NCBI GenBank assembly: GCA_041686355.1
Contig: JAWLDZ010000058.1
Coordinates: forward strand, 1 to 14,860
Reading direction: 5' to 3'
Length of the DNA stretch: 14,860 nucleotides
Origin: DSBN01 sp041686355
GTDB lineage: Bacteria > Spirochaetota > Spirochaetia > DSM-16054 > Sediminispirochaetaceae
In this document: positions 6,512-13,240 of the stretch, in pieces
Position numbering within the stretch: the first letter of the stretch is position 1
Layout: every line of letters starts with the position of its first letter
Notes under the pieces: model-generated
What the model was told of the DNA's origin: nothing
The model's database searches: none
Seen by the model: only the letters and a program-made list of their open reading frames with translations
Program-made: the position numbers and the translations under genes

Positions 6512-7714
6512 ATGCGCATACCAATACGAAGAACCCATGCAGTAATTGATCTTGATGCTATTGAGCATAACATCAATACCTTGTGGAAACGAGCCGGGCA
6601 GGAAAAGGGGTATGTGGTACTCTTAAAGGCGGATGCCTACGGACACGGCAGTCTAGCTGTAGGCCGATTGGCGGAGGAGCTGGGGGCCTTTGCCGGAGGG
6701 GTTGCAGCCTTAGAGGAGGTAGAGTATCTGCGCAACAACGGAGTGAATCTGCCGCTGATGATGCTTGAAGATCTCTTTTCCGATGAAATTGCCCCCGGGA
6801 TTGAGCGAAAGGTTAAGTTCAGTGTGTCCTCTTTAGAGTATGCCCGGGAAGTGAACAAAGTTGCCGCGAAAATGCATACCAGTGTTCCAATTCATGTAAA
6901 TGTCGATACCGGAATGGGACGGCTTGGAGTACAGCTGCCGGGGGCCTTGGACTTTTTTAAGGAATTACAAAAATTATCTCACCTGCAGCTTGAGGGGGTT
7001 TTTACTCATTTTCCAATATCCGACGAGAGTGACAAAAGTTTTAGTTTCCAGCAGATAAAGCTTTTTTCCGACCTGCTTCGGCAATTGAAGGCTTTGGGAA
7101 TTCAACCGGAGTATACCCATGTTGCAAACAGCGGTGCGGTGCTCGATTTTCCACAAGAATCCGGCTTTCAGCTTATCAGACCCGGGGTATCTACCTTCGG
7201 CATGTACCCGAGTCGTGATGTTGATCATTCTGTACCCCTGCAGGAGGCCTTTACCCTGCAGAGTGCTTTCATTAAGGTCGATGATTTTCCTGTAAATACC
7301 AGTATCGGCTACGGTCGAACTTTTGTTACCAGCCGTCCTTCACGTATTGGGGTGCTGCCGATAGGGTATGGCGACGGTTTTATTCGCGACTATTCCGGCA
7401 ATGCTGATGTTGTAGTCCATGGAATGCGGGTGCCCGTGGTGGGGCGTGTATCGATGGACATGATTACCGTTGATCTTACCGATATTCCTGAAGCGGTGAA
7501 GGTGGGGGATAAAGCTGTACTGCTTGGAAGCCAGCAGTGGCAAGGGCGAAGCGACCGTATCAGCAGTGAAGAGCTGGCGGAGCGAGCCGGCACAATTACC
7601 TACGAAGTGACCTGCCTCATTGGAAAACGGGTACCTCGGGTGTTCTTGCGAAGGGGATGGAAAATCGGTGTTGATGCAATGAGCGGCTCCTTTCTCTCCT
7701 GGGTTTACAGTTAA
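6512..7714 (+). CDS. alr: Alanine racemase, PLP-dependent
   Basis: A 400-residue cytoplasmic enzyme interconverting L- and D-alanine with pyridoxal phosphate. It supplies D-alanine for peptidoglycan and can also feed imported D-alanine into catabolism. The N-terminal TIM-barrel carries the PLP-binding lysine K39 in VVLLKADAYGHG (35-46). The second catalytic base is the tyrosine of SIGYGRTF (Y267). R223 in LIRPGVSTFGMYP is the arginine expected to contact the PLP ring nitrogen. GRVSMDM (311-317) in the C-terminal beta domain is the usual substrate-site motif from the partner subunit. It is slightly longer than the common 360-390 residues because of a C-terminal tail (about 383-400). ATG at 6512 follows GTGAGGTAGAGT. 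It has its own promoter and is followed by ald and an alanine symporter gene, suggesting a role in alanine use. No cell-wall genes are adjacent. Confidence 0.97.
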   Translation: MRIPIRRTHAVIDLDAIEHNINTLWKRAGQEKGYVVLLKADAYGHGSLAVGRLAEELGAFAGGVAALEEVEYLRNNGVNLPLMMLEDLFSDEIAPGIERKVKFSVSSLEYAREVNKVAAKMHTSVPIHVNVDTGMGRLGVQLPGALDFFKELQKLSHLQLEGVFTHFPISDESDKSFSFQQIKLFSDLLRQLKALGIQPEYTHVANSGAVLDFPQESGFQLIRPGVSTFGMYPSRDVDHSVPLQEAFTLQSAFIKVDDFPVNTSIGYGRTFVTSRPSRIGVLPIGYGDGFIRDYSGNADVVVHGMRVPVVGRVSMDMITVDLTDIPEAVKVGDKAVLLGSQQWQGRSDRISSEELAERAGTITYEVTCLIGKRVPRVFLRRGWKIGVDAMSGSFLSWVYS

Positions 7715-7797
7715 GCTTATCGATTCCCGGTTCATCTTCACTATTCTCGGTAAAACCGCACATCTAATTAGAGAAGCTTAGTTGAGCTTGTCTAGAA

Positions 7798-7853
7798 GTA
7801 TATATGTAAGCTGATATATTAGTATTAAAAACAATCAGCTTATTTGTATATAC
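7798..7853. repeat. Long imperfect inverted repeat just upstream of the ald promoter
   Basis: An inner perfect 9-bp repeat, TAAGCTGAT (7807-7815) and ATCAGCTTA (7834-7842), encloses an 18-nt loop. Outside a small asymmetric bulge (2 nt left, 4 nt right), GTATATA (7798-7804) pairs with TATATAC (7847-7853). In total 16 bp can pair over 56 nt, ending 10 bp before the ald -35. There is no T-run after it on the plus strand, so it is not an ordinary terminator of alr. A regulator binding site for ald is the simplest reading. Related AAGCTTA-like words also occur at 7711-7719 and 7775-7782. Confidence 0.5.
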
Positions 7854-7862
7854 AAAAAAAAT

Positions 7863-7891
7863 TTGACAGAGTAAAATTTTGGCTTCACAAT
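7863..7891 (+). promoter_or_regulatory. Sigma-70-type promoter of ald
   Basis: A perfect TTGACA -35 (7863-7868), a 17-bp spacer and CACAAT (7886-7891, four of six to consensus). A start near 7898 gives a leader of about 37 nt with an AGGAGGTG ribosome site. It lies directly downstream of the inverted repeat at 7798-7853. Confidence 0.65.
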
Positions 7892-7934
7892 AAATAAACC
7901 AAGGATCAATATGTAAAATAACAGGAGGTGGATT

Positions 7935-9038
7935 ATGAAGGTAGGCTCTGTGAAGGAAATTAAACGCCATGAATACCGTGTAGGCCTGACTCCTTCATGC
8001 GTCAAAGCGTATGTTGCAGCGGGTCATTCGGTGAGTATTGAGGCGGGAGCCGGAATAAATGCCGGTTTTTCGGATGAAGAGTACAGCCAGGCTGGAGCAG
8101 AGATAGTCAAAGACCGGAAAGAGGTGTTTGATAAGTCGGATATGATTGTAAAAGTAAAGGAGCCACAGCCCGATGAATGGGAGCTTTTTCATAAGGGACA
8201 GATCCTCTTTACATATCTGCATCTGGCCGCCGAACGTGCTCTGACCGAGGGTTTGTTAAAAACCGGAATCAAAGGGGTTGCCTACGAGACTATCGAGACA
8301 GCGGACGGGCAGCTGCCCCTGCTAAAGCCCATGAGTGAGATTGCCGGCCGTTTGAGTATTCAGGAGGGGGCTAAGTTCCTAGAGCGTCCCTTCGGCGGCC
8401 GCGGAGTACTATTAGGCGGAATCCCGGGAGTCGAAAAGGGGAAGGTTGCCATTCTCGGCGGAGGAGTGGTCGGCACCAATGCAGCTAAAATGGCCTACGG
8501 GATGGGTGCTCAGGTTACGATCCTCGATATCGATGTGAACCGCCTGGAATACCTTGATGATATCTTTGAAGGGCATATTAATACCCTGTACAGTAACCCG
8601 GCGAATATCGAAAAAGTGCTGAAGGAGAGCGATTTGCTGGTTGGAGCCGTGCTGATTCCCGGCGCAAAGGCCCCTAACCTGGTGAAGAGGGCTGATCTGA
8701 AAAAAATGAAGAAGGGATCGGTAATTGTAGATGTGGCGGTTGACCAAGGCGGATGTATTGAAACCACCAAACCTACCACCCATGATGAACCGACTTTTAC
8801 CATCGACGGAGTAGTTCATTACTGCGTAGCAAATATGCCGGGAGCCGTTGCACGTACAGCCACTCTTGGACTTACCAGCGCTACCCTTAAATACGGACTT
8901 ATGATTGCCAACAAAGGGTTGGAGCAGGCGGCGAAGGAAAACGAGGCGCTAAAATTAGGTATTAACCTTTACGACGGAGCACTTACCTACAAGGCGGTGG
9001 CCGACACATTTGGAATGGACTATACACCGGTTCCATAA
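7935..9038 (+). CDS. ald: Alanine dehydrogenase (NAD)
   Basis: A 367-residue cytoplasmic enzyme catalysing L-alanine + NAD + water to pyruvate + ammonia + NADH. In anaerobes it allows alanine to be used for carbon, nitrogen and reducing power, or the reverse reaction to discharge pyruvate and ammonium. Substrate residues known from characterised alanine dehydrogenases are all in place: R15 (HEYRVGLTP), K75 (VKVKEPQ), H96 (TYLHLA) and D270 (DVAVDQGG). The Rossmann signature is AILGGGVVGTNAAK (172-185), with the acidic residue D198 (TILDID) that favours NAD over NADP. Length is close to the usual 370. ATG at 7935 is preceded by AGGAGGTG. It sits between alr and an alanine symporter gene, so uptake, racemisation and oxidation of alanine are coded together. 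Just after the TAA stop is another GGAGGTG with no start codon behind it. Confidence 0.97.
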   Translation: MKVGSVKEIKRHEYRVGLTPSCVKAYVAAGHSVSIEAGAGINAGFSDEEYSQAGAEIVKDRKEVFDKSDMIVKVKEPQPDEWELFHKGQILFTYLHLAAERALTEGLLKTGIKGVAYETIETADGQLPLLKPMSEIAGRLSIQEGAKFLERPFGGRGVLLGGIPGVEKGKVAILGGGVVGTNAAKMAYGMGAQVTILDIDVNRLEYLDDIFEGHINTLYSNPANIEKVLKESDLLVGAVLIPGAKAPNLVKRADLKKMKKGSVIVDVAVDQGGCIETTKPTTHDEPTFTIDGVVHYCVANMPGAVARTATLGLTSATLKYGLMIANKGLEQAAKENEALKLGINLYDGALTYKAVADTFGMDYTPVP

Positions 9039-9212
9039 GGAGGTGATAAAGAGGTAACTGAGAATTTTAACAGGGAAAAGTGAAAAATTTTTAAAAGGAG
9101 GTGTAGGCAAAGAGAAAAAGGTTTCACCTAAGTAACTTGTAACTGTTCGAAAATGAACAGCACCTGGCTGGTGGAAAAATTTTGTAAAGACAAGAATAAC
9201 AAGGAGTGAAAA
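9039..9212 (+). promoter_or_regulatory. Structured ald-symporter spacer with two orphan Shine-Dalgarno sequences
   Basis: This 174-nt gap holds no convincing gene. GGAGGTG occurs at 9039-9045 and 9097-9103, but neither has a start codon leading to more than about four codons. CACCT occurs at 9125-9129 and 9161-9165 and could pair with either AGGTG. A perfect hairpin CTGTTC-6-GAACAG (9143-9160) is followed at once by CACC-5-GGTG (9161-9173). The symporter's own ribosome site is AAGGAG at 9201-9206. No clear promoter is seen, so the symporter gene is probably transcribed from ald. The structures may set relative expression or mRNA processing. Confidence 0.4.
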
Positions 9213-10589
9213 ATGCAAGCAATTGAAAAAGCAGTTGCAGCTGCAGGTTCATTTGCCTGGGGTCCTGTAATTATTACAATACTATTTGTTGCCGGTATCA
9301 TACTCACAGTTGGAACCAAAATTGTGCAGTACCGCAGAATCGGCAAAGCCTTCAAGTATCTGTTTGCGAAAGATGTAAAAGGCGAAGGAGACATCAATCC
9401 CTTTGCCGCTTTAATGACCACCCTGTCGGCTACGATCGGTACCGGAAATATCGGTGGTGTGGCCACTGCTATTGCAGCCGGTGGTCCCGGGGCCGTCTTC
9501 TGGATGTGGGTTACTGCGGTCTTTGGCGGTGCTATTAAGTTTGCCGAAGCAGTGCTGGCGGTTCGCTACAGAACTACCGATGAGTTTGGCGAAAAATCCG
9601 GTGGTCCGATGTACTACGCAAGTGTCGGTATGGAAGAACGCTACGGTGGGAATTGGAAATGGCTTGGCTGGCTGTTTGCCCTGTTTGCCTTCGTGGCCTC
9701 TTTCGGTATTGGAAACATGGTACAGAGCAACGCAATCGCAGATGTCATGGAGTCCTCGGTAGGTGTTCCTACCTGGATATCGGGCTTGGTGGTTGCAGTA
9801 TTAGTCGGACTGGTTGTAATCGGCGGTATTAAGAGAATTGCAAAGGTGGCGGAAAAGCTGGTACCCTTTATGGCGGTTATTTACGTGCTCGGCTCACTGT
9901 TTGTAATTTTTGCAAACATCGAGTTCCTGCCGAGAGCCTTTGGGTGGATCTTTGGGAATGCCTTTAACGGCAGAGCCGTAGCAGGTGGTTTCCTTGGTTC
10001 AGTGGTTCGTTTTGGTGTTGCCCGTGGTGTTTTCTCGAACGAGGCCGGGCTCGGAAGTGCACCGATTGCACATGCCGCCTCCAGAACCGAAGACCCTGTC
10101 CGCCAGGGCTTAATTGCATCTCTCGGCTCATTCCTCGATACCATTGTAATATGTAGCATGACCGCACTGGTTATCTTCATTTCGCCGGTTATCAAAATTG
10201 GTCCAGACGGTATGATGAGTGTACTCGACAATCTGGACGGGGCATCCCTTACCTCTACCGCCTACAATATGGCACTTCCCGGCGGAATTGGTCAGTTTAT
10301 CGTCTCTTTTGGTCTGCTGCTGTTTGCCTTTACCACAATCCTCACCTGGTACTACTACGGATACAAATCCCTCGAGTTTATCACCGGTGAGAAGATTGCC
10401 GCATACTATAAGTACGTATGGGTGATTTTGGTATTTTTGGGAGCAATCGCATCCCTCGGCTTTGTATGGAACCTCTCCGATGCATTCAACGGCTTGATGA
10501 TTCTACCGAACCTCATTGCACTGATCGCACTGAGCGGAGTAGTCTTCAAGATGCTCAGAGAGTACGAAGAGAAGTACTACAAGAAGTAG
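9213..10589 (+). CDS. Sodium:alanine (glycine) symporter, AGCS family
   Basis: A 458-residue integral membrane transporter importing alanine, and often glycine, with sodium or protons. About ten to eleven hydrophobic segments are visible, beginning at about residue 16 (WGPVIITILFVAGIILTVGT). The family signature GGPGAVFWMWVTAVFG is at residues 90-105, preceded by the conserved TLSATIGTGNIGGVA (70-84). RGVFSNEAGLGSAPIAHAA, another strongly conserved AGCS block, lies mid-protein. The short charged C-terminus REYEEKYYKK is probably cytoplasmic. Full length and undamaged. ATG at 9213 is preceded by AAGGAG. The gene follows ald in the same direction and ends at a strong terminator, so ald and the symporter gene form one likely transcription unit. 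Context favours alanine as substrate. D- versus L-alanine versus glycine cannot be told from sequence. Confidence 0.95.
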   Translation: MQAIEKAVAAAGSFAWGPVIITILFVAGIILTVGTKIVQYRRIGKAFKYLFAKDVKGEGDINPFAALMTTLSATIGTGNIGGVATAIAAGGPGAVFWMWVTAVFGGAIKFAEAVLAVRYRTTDEFGEKSGGPMYYASVGMEERYGGNWKWLGWLFALFAFVASFGIGNMVQSNAIADVMESSVGVPTWISGLVVAVLVGLVVIGGIKRIAKVAEKLVPFMAVIYVLGSLFVIFANIEFLPRAFGWIFGNAFNGRAVAGGFLGSVVRFGVARGVFSNEAGLGSAPIAHAASRTEDPVRQGLIASLGSFLDTIVICSMTALVIFISPVIKIGPDGMMSVLDNLDGASLTSTAYNMALPGGIGQFIVSFGLLLFAFTTILTWYYYGYKSLEFITGEKIAAYYKYVWVILVFLGAIASLGFVWNLSDAFNGLMILPNLIALIALSGVVFKMLREYEEKYYKK

Positions 10590-10624
10590 TGTTTTACACA
10601 CTCTCGTATTAGCCTAGTATCAAC

Positions 10625-10660
10625 AGCGCCGAGTCCTTTGCAGGGCTTGGCGCTTTATTG
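10625..10660 (+). terminator. Intrinsic terminator after the symporter gene
   Basis: A 12-bp stem with two G-U pairs, AGCGCCGAGTCC (10625-10636) against GGGCTTGGCGCT (10643-10654), has a 6-nt loop and is followed by TTATTG. It lies 36 nt after the symporter stop codon. It ends the ald-symporter unit and separates it from the convergent minus-strand gene. Confidence 0.85.
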
Positions 10661-10690
10661 TGCTGCTATACTAACTATTCGTTCTAAAAT

Positions 10691-11233
10691 TTAATCGCCA
10701 GTGGGCTGAAAGGACGAACCATCTTGGCCGTGCTGCTCGCTTTGGTCATACTGCTGCAGGGAGCGGAGTATGGGATCGAAAGAGAAGGCGGGACTGCGTG
10801 TATCGTGATTCCGCACTTTTTTGAGCTTCTTTTTTAAGAGTCCGTAAAATTTGTGGGAAGATACACTTTCGGGTAAATCCTCGATGTACTTGCCTGAGAG
10901 GGTTAGGATGTGCTCAGCCGCGGATTGAATGATAAACAGATCCAAACCCAGACTATTTAGAGCTATCTTTGCCCGCCATAACTGGCCCTTTTCGTTGTAC
11001 CCTTCCGCTACCTGGAGGTTTTCCTCGAGTTTTTTCACCACCTGCCGGGCCCCTGATTCGATGCTTTTGTAATCGTACAATCCCTCTTCTTTGTATATTT
11101 CTGCCAAGTACAAGACTGTGTAGTAGGCGATGGGACCGAGGGCATTAAGCTTTTGTCCGTAACTGTCCGTCTCTTTTACGGCATCGTGATAGCTGTCTAT
11201 GGTCTTTCTATACTCTTCAAGCTTCTCAGTCAT
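10691..11233 (-). CDS. Soluble, mainly helical protein of unknown function (180 residues)
   Basis: I do not recognise a family. The protein has no signal peptide, no clear membrane segment and no cysteine. It appears largely helical: an acidic N-terminal helix (1-28), a hydrophobic helix LGPIAYYTVLYLAEIYKEEG (32-51), a charged amphipathic stretch (57-78), a helix KIALNSLGLDLFIIQSAAEHIL (89-110), a basic segment LLKKKLKKVRNHD (132-144), then a polar glutamine- and serine-rich tail (about 158-180) likely to be disordered. No catalytic motif stands out; a protein-protein or nucleic-acid contact role for the basic patch would be speculation. The start at 11233 has ATGGAGAAAACAG upstream, and a good promoter lies about 57 nt before it. 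It is convergent with the symporter gene and divergent from gcvH. I think it is real because of length, ribosome site and promoter. Confidence 0.8.
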   Translation of the reverse strand: MTEKLEEYRKTIDSYHDAVKETDSYGQKLNALGPIAYYTVLYLAEIYKEEGLYDYKSIESGARQVVKKLEENLQVAEGYNEKGQLWRAKIALNSLGLDLFIIQSAAEHILTLSGKYIEDLPESVSSHKFYGLLKKKLKKVRNHDTRSPAFSFDPILRSLQQYDQSEQHGQDGSSFQPTGD

Positions 11234-11296
11234 CTGTTTTCTCCATTTTGTTCAAACCATCAGATTTTGGGGAATGGTAGGGTGAATCACAGGCTC

Positions 11297-11325
11297 AGTG
11301 TAGCCCGAGTTGTTTCTCAGGTCAA
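11297..11325 (-). promoter_or_regulatory. Sigma-70-type promoter of the 180-residue gene
   Basis: On the minus strand TTGACC (11325 to 11320), a 17-bp spacer and TACACT (11302 to 11297). Hexamers and spacing are identical to those of alr, and the 11-mer GGGCTACACTG around the -10 is also shared. The start would be near 11290. The promoter is bracketed by the 7-bp inverted repeat CTCAGTG (11294-11300) and CACTGAG (11331-11337). Confidence 0.65.
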
Positions 11326-11411
11326 TAAAGCACTGAGATTTACAAAAAAATCTAATTGGTTTATTAAATTAAGCCTATAAATATATCTAAAAAATACTAT
11401 ATGAATAGAGC

Positions 11412-11440
11412 TTGACGGCGTATCACGCATGCAATATAGT
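11412..11440 (+). promoter_or_regulatory. Sigma-70-type promoter of the gcvH-gcvPA-gcvPB operon
   Basis: TTGACG (11412-11417), a 17-bp spacer and TATAGT (11435-11440), each matching consensus at five of six positions. A start near 11447 leaves a leader of only about 35 nt, too short for a glycine riboswitch. The spacer contains the small inverted repeat GCGT-3-ACGC (11418-11428), and ACCATCATGGT (11450-11460) lies over the first transcribed bases. Either could be a repressor site. Confidence 0.75.
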
Positions 11441-11481
11441 GAAAATTAGACCATCATGGTAAACAGATAAGGAGGTTCTAT

Positions 11482-11862
11482 ATGGCCAGTCCGGAAAAAT
11501 TAAAATTTCAAAAGTCACACGAATGGACACGGGTTGAGGGGTCCATCGCATATGTCGGCATTTCAGACCACGCACAGGAAGAGCTGGGGGATATCGTATT
11601 TGTGGAGATCCCTGAGGTTGATGATGAGTTCGAGGCCGGTGAAGAGGTTACCAACATCGAATCGGTAAAGGCGGCGTCACCGATTTACACCCCGGTTTCC
11701 GGTAAAGTGGTAAAGGTAAACCAGGAGCTGGAAGATGCGCCGGAACTAATTAATCAAAAACCGTACGAAGCCTTCATTTTTGCAATAGAAATGACCGATC
11801 CCTCAGAGTTGGATAATCTACTCAGCTACGAAGAGTATCAGAAAGCAATCGAAGAAGAGTAG
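11482..11862 (+). CDS. gcvH: Glycine cleavage system H protein (lipoyl carrier)
   Basis: A 126-residue lipoylated carrier that shuttles the aminomethyl group from the glycine decarboxylase (P protein) to the T protein and is then reoxidised by lipoamide dehydrogenase. The lipoylation site is K63 within EVTNIESVKAASPIYTPVSG (55-74), a close match to the family. The N-terminus KFQKSHEWTRVEG (8-20) and GISDHAQEELGDIVFVEIPE (26-45) are also typical. Full length, acidic, with the usual C-terminal helix (about 115-126). ATG at 11482 is preceded by AAGGAGG. First gene of a three-gene operon; gcvPA starts 34 nt after its stop. No lipoate ligase or lipoyl synthase gene is nearby, so lipoylation must depend on genes elsewhere. 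Confidence 0.97.
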   Translation: MASPEKLKFQKSHEWTRVEGSIAYVGISDHAQEELGDIVFVEIPEVDDEFEAGEEVTNIESVKAASPIYTPVSGKVVKVNQELEDAPELINQKPYEAFIFAIEMTDPSELDNLLSYEEYQKAIEEE

Positions 11863-11896
11863 GGACTTTTTTTAGTTCAGTATAAGGAGCGTGTCT

Positions 11897-13240
11897 ATGT
11901 TCCCGTATTTACCTCATACCGATAAGGAAATAAAAGAAATGCTGTCCGACATAGGAGTCGACAGCATTGACGAACTGTTTGCGGATATCCCCGCAAAGAT
12001 TCGTTTTAAAGGTGAACTGAAGCTTCCACAGGGTCAGTCCGAATTGGAAGTCTACACGAGGCTCAAGACGCTTGCAGAAAACAACCAGCAGGCTGTCTCT
12101 TTTTTGGGAGCCGGAAATTACGATCATATTATCCCCAGTACCGTAGGGGCACTCATGGGGCGTACGGAGTTTTATACCTCATATACCCCGTATCAACCCG
12201 AAATTTCACAGGGTGTGCTGCAGGCGATTTTCGAGTTTCAGACCCTGATGTGCGAACTTACCTCTCTGCAGGTATCGAATGCATCGCTGTACGACGGCCA
12301 TACCGCGGCCTCCGAGGCCTGTGCCCTGGCTGTCAACAGCACCCGTAAAACCGATACTATCCTCTACTCAAGCACCATCCATCCCTATACAAAACAGGTG
12401 CTTGAAACCTATTTTGAAGACTTGAAAATAAAGCTGGTGGAACTGCCGGAGAAAGAGGGAGTACTTGATACGGACAGCGTAAAAGCCCAGTTAGGCGACA
12501 ACGTGGCGGGGCTGCTGGTACAGAGCCCGAATATCTATGGAAACCTCGAGGACTATACCGGGCTCTCCGATCTGCTGCACGAGCACAAATCTCTGCTGAT
12601 TGTCTCCTCTAACCCCATGGCCCTGGGTGCTATCAAGAGCCAGGGAGAGTGGGGCGCTGATATTGCCATTGGAGATACTCAGCCCTTCGGACTGCCGGCT
12701 TACTACGGCGGTCCCTCGGTGGGCTATATTGCCGCCACCGAGAAGCTGCTGCGGAAAATGCCCGGTCGAATTGTCGGCCAGTCGGTGGACGAGGACGGAA
12801 AACGGGCCTTTGTGCTGACCCTGCAGGCGCGGGAGCAGCACATTAAGCGTGAACGGGCAACCTCAAATATCTGCTCCAACCAGGCACTGGCCGCCCTTGG
12901 GAATACCATATATCTTGCCACCGTGGGAAAGGAGGGGCTGAAGGAGCTTGCTGAGCAGAATATGCAGAAAGCCCATTACCTAGCCGAGAAGCTTCAGAAA
13001 GAGGCCGGTGTGAAATTAGCGGCGGATCAACCCTTTTTCAACGAGTTTACCCTTGCACTGCCCAAGAAAGCCGCCGATATAGCCGGAGCGATGGAAGCAG
13101 ACGGTATTTTTGCCGGAGTTCCACTTAATCAGCTCGATGCATCCAAGCCTGACAATTTATTGACGGTAGCAGTAACCGAGAAACGGACCGTCGAGGAGAT
13201 GGACCGTTATGTGCAGAGCATAAAGGGGGCTTTGAAATGA
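11897..13240 (+). CDS. gcvPA: Glycine dehydrogenase (decarboxylating) subunit 1
   Basis: A 447-residue alpha subunit of the two-subunit P protein, equal to the N-terminal half of single-chain GcvP. It adopts the aminotransferase fold but lacks the PLP-binding lysine, which is in the partner subunit. Family blocks visible are YLPHTDKEIKEML (4-16), SFLGAGNYDHIIPS (68-81), YTPYQPEISQGVLQAIFEFQT (96-116) and NASLYDGHTAASEAC (128-142). A GTG at 11891 is in frame, but the AAGGAG at 11884-11889 would be only 1 nt away from it. The ATG at 11897 sits 7 nt from that site and gives the normal N-terminus, so I chose it. Its stop overlaps the gcvPB start by 4 nt (ATGA), which implies translational coupling and matched amounts of the two subunits. 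Confidence 0.96.
   Translation: MFPYLPHTDKEIKEMLSDIGVDSIDELFADIPAKIRFKGELKLPQGQSELEVYTRLKTLAENNQQAVSFLGAGNYDHIIPSTVGALMGRTEFYTSYTPYQPEISQGVLQAIFEFQTLMCELTSLQVSNASLYDGHTAASEACALAVNSTRKTDTILYSSTIHPYTKQVLETYFEDLKIKLVELPEKEGVLDTDSVKAQLGDNVAGLLVQSPNIYGNLEDYTGLSDLLHEHKSLLIVSSNPMALGAIKSQGEWGADIAIGDTQPFGLPAYYGGPSVGYIAATEKLLRKMPGRIVGQSVDEDGKRAFVLTLQAREQHIKRERATSNICSNQALAALGNTIYLATVGKEGLKELAEQNMQKAHYLAEKLQKEAGVKLAADQPFFNEFTLALPKKAADIAGAMEADGIFAGVPLNQLDASKPDNLLTVAVTEKRTVEEMDRYVQSIKGALK

Noticed and set aside
7715..7797. Intrinsic terminator directly after alr
   Set aside because: Only a weak CGGTT/AACCG pairing with a long loop and no T-run is visible.
9153..9209. 18-codon ORF ending at the symporter ribosome site
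   Set aside because: It has no ribosome site of its own, its ATG lies in a hairpin, and there is no recognisable product. Kept only as part of the leader observation.
11234..11481. Glycine riboswitch ahead of gcvH
   Set aside because: The gcv leader predicted from the promoter is about 35 nt, and the conserved riboswitch core sequences are not present in the upstream 248 nt.
11891..11896. GTG start for gcvPA
   Set aside because: The AAGGAG site would be 1 nt from GTG; ATG at 11897 has proper spacing and fits the family N-terminus.
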